This document shows positions 38,101-50,100 of a stretch of DNA of 64,000 bases, piece by piece; position 1 is the stretch's first letter; the number at the start of each line of letters is the position of its first letter. Source of the stretch: Hirundichthys speculiger (lineage: Eukaryota > Chordata > Actinopteri > Beloniformes > Exocoetidae); the NCBI GenBank assembly GCA_018398805.1, contig JAGFBZ010002149.1, forward strand, positions 1 to 64,000, given 5' to 3'. Below the pieces are notes generated by a model. The model was not told where the DNA came from. It did no database searches and saw nothing but the letters and a program-made list of their open reading frames with translations. The position numbers and the translations under genes were made by a program.

Positions 38101-41100
38101 GTCGTCAGCAAATTTGACAATGATGTTCTCTGGGTGGGTGGGGCTGCAGTCGTAAGTGTAGAGCGAGTACAGGAGTGGGCTCAGCACGCAGCCTTGCGGT
38201 GAGCCAGTGCTGAGGGTGCGAACAGATGAAAGGTGGCGTCCCAGTTTCACCTGTTGGGGCCGGTTGATTAAAAAGTCATTAATCCATTTGCAGGTAGATG
38301 ATGGGAGCCCCAGGCTGAACAGCTTGGGGATCAGGATGTCCGGGATCATTGTATTGAAAGCTGAGCTGTAGTCTATGAAGAGCATCCTGACATAGCTCCC
38401 TTGTCTCTCCAGATGGCTCAGCGCAGAGTGGAGGGCCGTGGTGATTGCATCCTCTGTCGATCTGTTCGGTCGGTATGCAAACTGGTGCGGGTCCAGGGTG
38501 GTGGGGAGACAGGATTTGATGTGGCGGAGAACCAGTTTCTCAAAGCACTTTGTTATGACAGGGGTGAGTGCTACGGGCGGGAAGTCGTTGAGGCTGGTTG
38601 TGGGTGTCTTTTTGGGGACAGGGATGATGGTGGCGGATTTCAAACAGGTCGGGATGATGGCTTGTTCCAGAGACCTGTTGAAAATGTCCGTGATGACCTG
38701 TGCTAGTTGGTCAGCACAGGCCTTTAGCACCTTTCCTGGCACTCTGTCTGGGCCAGTGGCTTTCCTGGGGTTAACAGTCCTGAGTACTCCTCTCACCTCC
38801 TCAGGCGTGACCCTCAGGGTGAGCTGAGCAGTGCTGGTGATTGCTGTTGGTGGGGGTTGGGGAGGTGTGCTGGAGGGTGGAAAGTTCTGTAGTGGGGGCT
38901 GGGGGGTTGTTCTGGGGGGTGGTGTGGCTGTTTGCTGCACCTGGGCTTCAAAGCGGGCAAAAAAGCTGTTCAGCTCCTCCGCTAATGCCGCGTTTGAGTC
39001 CCCGGCTGACACAGCAGAGCCCCTGTAGTTAGTTATGGCCTGGATGCCCTGCCACAGCTGCCTGGGGCTTGTCAGCTGCTCCTCAATCCTCCTCCTGTAG
39101 TCTGCTTTGGCAACACTGATACCTTTCCTCAGGTCGGCCCGAGCCCTGCTGTATAACGCTCGGTCACCGGATCTGAAGGCTGCATCTCGGGCGCGGAGAG
39201 GGTGCGAGCAGAGACTGTGGGAGAGCGCTGGATTCTAAATGTATCTTCTGAAATGTGGGCCGGCTCTGGAACAGTCGTTTTTGTTTATAATGCCTCTTGA
39301 GTCCTCTATTGCCTCTTTTAATCTGATTTTTCGTTGGGGTGTAATGATCCATCAATGGATCTCAAAGCATTGATGCAAAATGAAAATATCCATCAGATGT
39401 CAATGCACCTGATCCTCATCTGTTCATGTGATCAAGTGGTCTCTTGTAGTCTTTTTTTAATTAAAGGAACAGGTCATTTGTCATTTAACTATCTAGTTAA
39501 ACCCAGAAATGAAAATGTGAAATATTTTAGTTTCTTACTGTGGTTTGATATGAATGGAAGTGATTCTCTGACACCGTCTCGTATCAGTTGGTGGGCTCTT
39601 TATCGAATCAATAATCGTGTCGTGACAGAGTTTGTGATCTGCTCGAACAAACGTCTCAGCACGTCCGGTCAAAACGAGGGCCCGTCCGGTCAATACGAGG
39701 GCCCTTCCGGTCAAAACGAGGGCCCTTCCGGTCAAAACGAGGGCCCTGACCCGGAGGAACGAGGGCCCTGCCCCGGAGGAACCAGGGGCCCTGCCCCGGA
39801 GGAAGGAGGGCCCTGCCCCGGAGGAAGGAGGGCCCTGCCCCGGAGGGGCCCTGCCCCGGAGGAAGGAGGGCCCTGCCCCGGAGGAAGGAGGGCCCTGCCC
39901 CGGAGGAAGGAGGGCCCTGCCCCGGAGGAAGGAGGGCCCTGCCCCGGAGGAAGGAGGGCCCTGCACCCGAGGAACGAGGGCCCTGCCCCGGAGGAAGGAG
40001 GGCCCTGCCCCGGAGGAAGGAGGGCCCTGCCCCGGAGGAAGGAGGGCCTTGCACCCGAGGAACGAGGGCCCTGCCCCGGAGGAAGGAGGGCCCTGCCCCG
40101 GAGGAACGATGGCCCTGCACCTGAGGAACGAGGGCCCTGCCCCGGAGGAAGGAGGGCCTTGCCTCGGAGGAAGGAGGGCCTTGCACCTGAGGAACGAGGG
40201 CCCTGCCCAGGAGGAACGATGGCCCTGCACCTGAGGAACGGGGGCCCTGCCCCGGAGAAAGGAGGGCCTTGCCTCGGAGGAAGGAGGGCCTTGCACCCGA
40301 GGAACGAGGGCCCTGCCCCGGAGGAAGGAGGGCCCTGCCCCGGAGGAAGGAGGGCTCTGCCCCGTCGTCGGGTCGCCTCTGTTGGTAGTCAATTTGAAAC
40401 GCTCTATGTGGTTTGCATCACATTTCTTGTGATTCTGGCTGTTCAGACCGGCAGCTGGCGGTCCTCCGATCTACTAAAACAAGCACAGCTGGCTCACTTG
40501 AAAAGGAAACTCTCAGAAATACTTATAAAACAGAGCAGGACATGGATAAAAACTGCAGTAAAAGGGTTTCCCTAATTATAATGTTTACATCCCAGCCCAC
40601 CTTTAACCCAATGGTACATAGAAAATATAGATTCAGTTAATTCTGTGCCAGATTTTGCATTACATTTTCTGGTGCAAATGGAAAAAAATAATAATCTGTT
40701 TAATTGGAAATAGTAATTTAATTAATTGGTGGGTTTTCCTCAAACCACACATGCCGAGTCTGATGGAGAAACCAGTCGCCACCAAACAGTCGTTTCACGG
40801 ACGCGAGCCTCATCTTGGGGTGAGGAAAAAAAACAAAAAAACTTCCTTGTAATGGAAATGTACATCCAAAGACATTGGTTATAGGATTAGGTTTAATCCG
40901 TGTCTGTGAAACCAGCCCAGACTCTTTCTATTCCAGCTCTATTTTCAGGCCGTGTTTATGTGGGTAAACGTGCCAGCGTGTGTGTGTGTGTGTGTGTGCG
41001 TGTGCACGTGTTAGCTGGCAGTTTCACTCCAAAGCAGAGGGCCAATGTTCATTTGAGAGTGTGGATCAAAAATTAAATTGTGTTCTTTGGAACGAGCTCA

Positions 41101-44100
41101 AACTTATTGCAGTAAAAGTGGGAACAGGAAGGGACTCGCTAATTGATACAGTTTTTTTTTTCTTCCCTGCTCCCCCTCAAACTAAAGCTGGAGAGATAAG
41201 ATGCTCTTTATTCTCTTTTTCATCATTCTTTCCCTCCTCCTCCTCGCTTATTTCACCCAATTTATCAGTGGCAGATAAAACCAAGGGAATCAGAGGCGCT
41301 TCAGCTGTAAACTGGTCTCTGATGTCCGTTACTCCCCCCGACGCCGTCTTCGGCCCTTTCTTCTCAGCTTTTATCCGTCCTGCTTAAATTTGTATCCACT
41401 CTCCATCTTCCCATCTTAACAGATCGCATATTCTGACAGTCAATTAGTCACTCTTTGAAGCAAAGCTCTTCGATGCACATAATTGATAATTTAATTTTTT
41501 TTTTTGTCGCTACTGAAGGCAAATCAAATCTGCTGCAAGCTGTTGTTCTCTTTAATAACAGTGTTGATTTAGTCCATAGGTTCAACTTGATGCTGCTACT
41601 TTTGCTGATAGAGATATTTCTCTTATCGTCATTCTAACTTTCTCTTTCCCTTTAATCACTTCATGAATGCTCAAGACTCGGTAGACGAGAAGAGATCATC
41701 ACAAGAAATTTCCTTCTGTTTAGATCATCCAGACTGATGGCGGCAAGGAATTGTTATATTCATGCCAATGAATATCAGAGTAGTTCTTAGTCTTTAGGAT
41801 TTAAATAATCAGCCACTTTATCAGTTCCACCTTGCTAGTAGGGCTGTAGAGATACAGGAGATACAGTAATCTCACGATACGGTACACGATGCTCTACTGA
41901 ACTAAGATCTGGAGACTGTGGTGGACATCTGAGTCCAATAAACTCATTGTCATGTTCAAGAAACCAGTCTGAGATGATTGGAGCTTTATGACATGACGCG
42001 TTATCCTGCTGGAAGTATCCATCAGAAGATGGTCCACTGTGGTCATAAAGGGATGGACATGGTCAGCAACAATACTCAGGTAGGCTGTTCAACTGGTACT
42101 AATGGACCCAAAGTGTGCCAGGAAAATATCCCTTGCACCATTACACCACCACCAGTCTGAACCGTTGATACCAGGCAGGATGGATCCATGCTTTCATGTT
42201 GGTTCCTCCAAATTCTGACCATCTGAATGTTGCAGCAGAAATCCAGACTCATCAGACCAGACAATGTCTTTCCAGTCTTCTGCTGTCCAGTTTTGGTGAG
42301 TCTGTGTGAATTGTAGCCTCAGTTTCCTGTTCTTAGCTGACAGCAGTGGAACCTGCTGTGGTCTTCTGCTGCTGTAGTCCATCCACCTTGGACGTGTTGG
42401 ACGAGTGGTTATTTGAGTTACAGTTGTCTTTCTATCATCTCCAACCAGTCTGTCCATCCTCATCTGACCTCTGACATTAACAAGGCATTCACGCCCACAG
42501 AACTACTGCTCACTGGATCTTTCCTCTATTTCGGACCATTCTCTGTAAACCCTAGAGGTGGTTGTGAAAATCCCAGTAGATCAGCAGTTTCTGAAACACT
42601 CAGACCAACAACCATGACACGTTCAAAGTCACTTAAATCACCTTTGTTCCTCATTCTGATGCTGGTTTGAACTGCAGCAGATCGTCTTGACCATGTCTAC
42701 ATGAATAAAAGCATTGAGTTGCTGCCATGTGATTGGCTGATTAGAAATTTGCGTAAACGAGCAGTTGGACAGGTGGACCTGATAAAGTGGCCGGTGGGTG
42801 GATATGTCTTAAAGTCATTGGAAAAGGCTACACTTAGAAGATCTGCTGATCTTCAGTGGTTCAGAAGTCCTGTTTTTTTGGCGGAAACAGTTTTGCAGAC
42901 CTCCGTCATGGCTCCATGTTCTTTTTAGACCTAAGAGGCTTTCTCCTGACAGTCATATAAACAAATCATACCTGTTCAGTCGTCCTCTAACTGCGGCGTC
43001 ATGGACCTTGACGTTTGACATGCTTCGTAAGTCTGAGATGTGGCTCTTCGTTTTCTTGCCTTTGCTTGAGCAGTGCACGGTTTCCTCACCTGAGAAGGTT
43101 GACAAATGTTATCCCACTCAGCGAATAATCTTTCTGGCCTTCGAATGCTGAAAAACACTAGTGGAGAGGTGTCCAGAACTGCAGTTCCTCAAATGGCTGT
43201 TTGGGGTTGGCTCCAAAAGATGTGTTTTAAAAAAAATTGTAAACGACCAAGTTTACAGAACAAATTAACAAGTTAACGTTCGGGTCCAAAAATGGTTTTA
43301 ACCTCGTTGCTATTTCCCCCCCATTAAATAATTGAGGTCACGGCAGCCTTTCTGCGGGAGATGGGTGGTTTGGCAGCTCCTCGTCAGATTGTTCTCAATG
43401 AGATCAGCGACACCCATCTCTCATCTTCTTTGTTCTACAACTCCAGTAGTGGCCGACAAGCCTGAATAAAAGTTTGTATCCATCCAGAGGCTTCCAGGGT
43501 GCCTCCTCAAATCTCCACCTCATCGTGGTGGAGGGGTCTGTGTGACTGGGTGATCCTTGGGGGGTCTTGGGGGCCAGTCCAGACTAGGGGTGACTTGATA
43601 GACTCTTATGGATCGTGAAAAATCAAGGGCTTGATGTCCTTCACCTGGACTAGGAATCCCAGCGGCCTACCCTGGAGCCAGGCCTCTCATCAGATGTCCG
43701 ATAGCCGGGCCTTTTCCCATGAGGCCTGGCCCTACCCACGTGGGTTCACCCTCCTGCAGGGGCTTTGGGTGACGCCACTGCAGCATCTGATGCACCGTTA
43801 CCCGTGAGAGAAGTCGTAAGAACCAAGAATCCTCATGGACCTTTTGGCCTTGGGCACAGACTCCTACAGATATCCTGGTACTGCCCAGAAAAGCTCAGGG
43901 ATTCACGGGAGCTGCAGTATTCTGGATGAAGGCCAGCTCCCATCTCACTGAGCTGCTCTTATTAGTAAGGAAATGAATTAAGCTCGTAGAGGGAGATTAG
44001 CTGATTCTGCAGTGAAATACGACGATCGAAAGAGAAGTTGTCTCATGCTTCTTACTGCGCTCCGTCTCGTTGATAGCCCCCCCGTGGTGGCGTCAAATGA

Positions 44101-47100
44101 GGTGCTTTCTTTTTGCTTTTCTTCAAAGTAAAGCATTAAACAGATCCTTATCAGCACATTTAGCTCTGACTGCCACCTTAGTCACAAGTTTATTTTTACT
44201 CTCTTACTTCCCGCTTCTGTCACTTCATCAAACCGTCTCTTTCCTTGTTAAACAGCTAGCATAATGGGCTTGTTTTTTTCTTTCTTTCTGGTAGCCTTGA
44301 ATGCTCTTTTTTTCTTTTGGGTTTTAAGCTCCCTGGGAAGTAACGGCGCTGCCAGGCCCGTGAGGCCAGAATGAGGGAACAAGATGAATGATTGATCACT
44401 TTCATTTGAGCCATACGGCCGTGTATCTGTAGCTCCAGCTTGAATTCACAGAATTTACAGCCAGAAATGACATGTGATGTGCTAAGTCACAGAAGAACGA
44501 TTTAAAAAAATATTAGAAAAACTCCTTATAAAACAATTAGATAATTTTATTGAAAAATATATTTTAAATAAACAATATGGATTCAGAAAGAACAGAACAA
44601 CTACATATTCAGTGATGACAATGGCTGAAGAAATAGCTGATGCAGTTGACAGTGATTTCATACCGTTGGTATCTTCATAGACTCAAGTCAAGCTTTTTGA
44701 TACTATTAATCATAACTATTTCCTGGAAAAAATGGAACAGTATGGGTTTAGAGGGACAGTTCTAAAAAGTTATTTAGAAAACAGACAGCAATATGTTCAA
44801 ATTAACCAAACAATGTCTAAATTTAAACTGGTCACCAGTGGAGTGCCCCAGGGCTCTTTCATTGGCCCCAATTTGTTTATTCTCCATATTAATGACATTT
44901 ATGTTCCTAATAAGTTAAAATGTGTCATATTTGCTGATGACACAAATTTGTACTCCTCTGGGGCAAACCTAGAAGAACTTTTGCACTTTGTCAGGGATGT
45001 CAATTTTCCGCGGATCTGTGGATTTCTGAGTTTTTTTCCATCCTGGGGGTCATTTTTGAGATACGTGTAAATCCAGTTTAAATATTTTCGGGGGGGGGGG
45101 GGGGGGGGGGGGTACCCTCCAGATTAGGCTCAAAACTTGGTTTGATGTCAATGAATTGTCTCTTAATATAAATACTACTACATTTATGGTATTTGAAAGC
45201 CAATCTTGAAGTAATATTAAATTAAAAGTCTCTAACATTGTAATAGGAAGGGGTTGGGAGACCAAAATTCCTCGGTGTTGTGATTGATCATAAACTTCAG
45301 TGGAAGAAACATGTTTAGTTAGTTTACTGTTCACTGATACTTCCTTATTTAACTTACTGTGTGGAAGTATGGGGATCTACGTTTAAAACCATAACTGATA
45401 AAATTGTGTTACAACATAAACAAGCCTTGGGCACCATAAACAAAGCCGGATATTATGATCATACAAATCCATTATTCTTAAATTCTCATGACTTGAAGTT
45501 TAAAGACTTTCTTTGCTTCTTTGAAACGTATATATGTCTGAAATAAACTAAACTACCTAACATGCCTATTCAAGTGTTTCTACACGACTCTAGAAAACGC
45601 CACTGTTGTGGCCACAGGTAGAAAAAGACTCAGTCGGATGCTGCTGGCGGTTATTTAATCCCTCATTCTGGACCTCAGCTCAGTCCAACTGCAAACACAG
45701 GATTCAGATTCTTTGTATGTTTGAAATGATGTCACTCTGCTCCCATCCTGTGAATTTTACAAAATCAGTCCGTCAGTCTCAGCGGCTCAGGACACGTCGG
45801 CCTTGCCAGACCACACATGGCGTCCCTGAAGTGATCATTAGCGCCGAGCGCAGAGGGATGTTCGTTTCACAGTCGTCTCTCACATCAACATCACTGCCAG
45901 CTCACACTCATAAATATATGCAGGACCTCTGGAAACAAATCAAGCTGGATGTTTTCCAGCCTCGTATTCCTGCTGACCTGCTGCTTCCTGCCATCGTTTT
46001 TCTCTTCCTGGGCCAGCGTCCCGACTCTGACGCCCGTCCGGGCGGGAAACCTGTAGTGATGTACATGTGTGCTGCAGGCAGAAACGCCGTTCCCGCGTCT
46101 TAACTACTCCTCTCCTTCCCTTGTGCCAGGCTTAGTTCAGAAGGTGGACCAGCGCCTCCCGGTGGCCAACGAGTACCTGCTGCTCTCCGGCGGGGCCCGC
46201 GAAGGAGTCCTGGACCTCAACCCAGAGGACCTGGGGGAGTACGCCAAAGGGGCCGACTTCGACCTGGACTTCACCCTGCTGGTGCCGGCGCTGAAGCTTC
46301 ACGACCGCAACCAGCCGGTGACGCTGGACATGAGGCACTCGTCGCCGTGCCACTCGTGGCTCAGCCTCCGCCTCTGCGACACCAGCGTCCTGTCCCGGTG
46401 GAGCATCTGCTGCCAGGAGGAGAACGGGCTTCCAGCTGAGGAGGAGGAGGAGGAGGAGGAGGAGGGAGAGATGGGTGAGTGTGACAACATGTGGCGAAGG
46501 CTGCGCTGCTATGTGATCAGGAAAATACGCCTCCTTCAGTTTCAGTGTGAGAAAGACTCACCTGGTCGTCAGCGGGTTTTAAAATTAGGTGAACATGTGA
46601 CAAAAACATCACTTTAAACACCGCGCCAACGCTTATTTAACGACAAGTCACACGCAAAAAAAAAAAAAAGTCACATGCAATGTTCACAGTGTTCAGTAAA
46701 GGCATTTATTGATACTTGATATATTGATTTTCAGCATTTTTTTTTTTTTTTAATGGGAAAAATAGTAGCGTTGCCTGTATTTTTCTGGGCGTATCACAAC
46801 ATTTCTGAGAGGATAGTAGACTCCCGTGATTGTTGTGGCAGGGTCAGGTGTAGCGATTAAGGGTGAGTATCGGCAAGGACCTCGCAATACGGTATGTATT
46901 GTGATACTTGGATCACGATACGATATTATCACAATATAATGTGATATTCTACCCAGTTAATATCAAAATTAAAACTAGAATATCGCAATATATTGTGATA
47001 ATATGTATCGTGATACTTGGGTCGTGATACGATATCACGATATATTGCAATATTCTACCCAGTTAATATCAAAATTAAAAGTAGAGATGAAAAATCAGGT

Positions 47101-50100
47101 TGTAGTATATGTTCATCAGATGATATTGATCATTTAGAGGACAAATTGAGTCAAAGCTATTTCCTTCAAAACAACCTATTTATTGTTTATTATTAGTGTT
47201 TTTGCACATTTAAGTGAATGAATGAATGAATGTTCCAAAAAAAAAAAACGTTATTAGGAGCTGAAAAATTGATATTATATTGGGCGACGGAAAATCGCGA
47301 TATATCACCAAATTGATTTTTTTCACACCCCTAGTAGCGATGCACTAATCTCGCGATACAATACACGATATTCGTCTCACAATACAATATATATCGATAT
47401 TCATCTTACAATACATTTACATCATTTTCTGAAAGATTTTAAAGGGACAAAGTGATTTTGGTGACATCTTGTGAGTGTTCCAATGACTTTGTTTGAATTA
47501 ATTGAACTAAAAGCATCAATTACACATTATATGGCTGACAGGCAGCTTGTAAATGCTGGACAAAATGAATAAAAGATGTGTTGAGAAAAATAGTTTCATT
47601 TATTTAAACAGTGCAAATTGTTGCTTGCAAGCTTTTAAAGGTGGGACACGGGGGTTTTGAAAGAAGCTTAGAATATAGATACCTGCGGCTGAAAAATCGA
47701 TACTCTCTGGGAAAATAAAATATCAATATATATCGCAGAATCAATAAAATTGCTCAGCTCTAGTCAGGTGATTAATTCAGGCCTGTCGACACCATCACAT
47801 CATAAAAAAAAAAAAAGGCAGAAATGGCTCCGTTTATAGTTTTTTCTTCTTTGCAGTGCAGCTCCCCTTCTTACTTGTAGTTGTGAACTGTAATGAAAGG
47901 CCTGAAGAGCTAAACATAACTCTTGTCAGTTTTAAATTAAATTTAAATCAGTCTGTAAAACCTCACTGAATATGGAAATCTAAACATTTAAGCCATAAAA
48001 CACAGTCATTTTTATTTCCTGGAGCCGCTAACTTGATCTTCAAGGGTGCTTGTTTTACAACGTTTACTTGCGTTCCTCCTGCGCGCTGCGTTTGTCGTTG
48101 GAAGTTATTAAAAGATATTATAACAAAGACGTGCAGCAGCTGCGTCTCTTGATCCACAAATGAAGGACCAACTGCAGATCACTCTGATTGATTCCTTTTC
48201 TTTATTTCGTTCCCAGGTAAAAGCTCCATCCCCTCCCTGGGGTCTCCTCAGTCTCTGGATGGTTGCTACTTCTCTCCCACCCTGGTGGCAGACTGGTTCT
48301 GGGGGGTCGTGAGGGAAGCCGTGGAGGAGCTGAGACGCAGCCCCCAGAGAGGCATCCCAACGCCGGACCGACTGGAGAGGAACGGACCCCTGACCACCAT
48401 CATCCTCCAGGTACGGACGCCCGTTTTAAAAGGATATATATACGCTTTTACAACTGGACCCTAACACCCGTCCGCCCTCTCCCCCCTGCAGGCGGGCTCC
48501 AGCCGGGTGCTGTACGACCTGCTGCCTGTGGTGTCGTTTCGGGGCTGGCCCGCCGTGGCTCAAGGCTGGCTGACCGCCAACCACTTCTGGGACGGTAAAA
48601 TCACGGAGGAGGAGGCGATTTCTGGCTTCTACCTGCTGCCCTGCTGCTCCCCGCTGGGCGGCCGGCCCGACCGGGAGTGGAGGCTGGCGTTCTCACGCAG
48701 CGAGGTGAGGCCGCTTTGTTGATGAGCCCCCTGATGGGACGTCTCACTCATCGGCTCTCATCTGTGATCAGCTGAACGACTGGACAGCATTTATGCTCAT
48801 TGTCCTCGATGGAGGAGCTGCTGGGCTTTTCCTCTGTGTTAAAATTAGGTTCTGGGTTATAGCGGGGTGATAGGAAAACAAGGGATGTGCTGTTGTTGCT
48901 GTATTTAGTCTTCTGTGTGACCTTGAAGAGCTAAGAACTGCAAGTAAATGGCACAATCCAGTTATTAAAAACCTCAGGCAGTGTTGGGTGTATCGGTCCA
49001 GTGAGACTGTGTTCGGGCCCAGAACGAGACTGTGAAGGAGTGGCTCTCTTTCTTAGAGCTGAGCGATTTTATCAATTCTGCGAGCTTTTAAGCTTTTTTC
49101 AAAACCCCCGTGTCCCACCTTTAAAAGCTTGCAAGCAACAATTTGCACTGTTTTAAATTAATGAAACTATTTTTCTCAACACATCTTTTATTCATTTTGT
49201 CCAGCATTTACAAGCTGCCTGTCAGCCATATAATGTGTAATTGATGCTTTCAGTTCAATAAATTCAAACAAAGTCATTGGAACACTCACAAGATGTCACC
49301 AAAATCACTTTGTCCCTTTTTAAAATCTTTCGGAAAATGATGTACAGTGATCCCTCGCCAATTCGCGCTTTAAGTTTCGTGGTTTTAGTTATTCGCAGAT
49401 TTTTCAGAAATATACAATATAATAAAAAAAAATCGCGGAAACATCACAGGATGTTGTGCGCGTTCTCTCACAGTGAATAAATTTTGTGAGCCAGCCTGGC
49501 CCCTTTTAAGAAGGTGGCCTTATGGGTAATGTAGTGTGTGTGTCGTGGGATGGCAGAATGAAAACGGGGTTAGATGAAAAGTGTAGTGAGCATCAACAGC
49601 AGCCCAGCGTGTATAGATTTACATTCTCTGTTAACCAACAGGAGCCCAACAATACAACCTGTGTGATGTTACAAGTTCCTGCAGTGCCAGAATAAAGTGC
49701 TCGTTCCATGCAGAGAAAACCAGACTTTTTGTTTTGTTGTTGTTAGCATGTTAGCCGCTAATTACGAGCCAAAAATAGCACAGTAGCAGCAGTTTCTTTA
49801 CTACGGTTCAGAGACCAGAGGCTGTGAAGGAAACAGAAAGACCACAGTTGAGCCTTTGTCTTGTTTCGCTGCAGTGACTCGCTACTTTTTGGGGGTTTTT
49901 AAACACATTTTAAACACATTATTGAGGCTCGGGGGGCTCCGGCTCCAGTTGGCGGATTTTGATTTTCACAGGGGGGCGCCGGTCCCCATTAACCGCGAAA
50001 AATAAGGGATCACTGTAAATGTATTGTAAGATGAATATGGATATATATCGTATCGTGAGCTGAATAATGTGTATCGTATCGCAAGGTTAGTGTATGGCTA

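Noticed and set aside
39334..40575. 413-codon + frame and 285-codon - frame over the GC-rich repeat
   Set aside because: They exist because the 22-bp unit has no stop in any phase. Flanking parts have no family resemblance, and both strands are open equally.
45606..46103. 165-codon frame upstream of exon 2
   Set aside because: Intron sequence; no conserved motifs, and the mb21d2-like frame begins only after the AG at 46128-46129.
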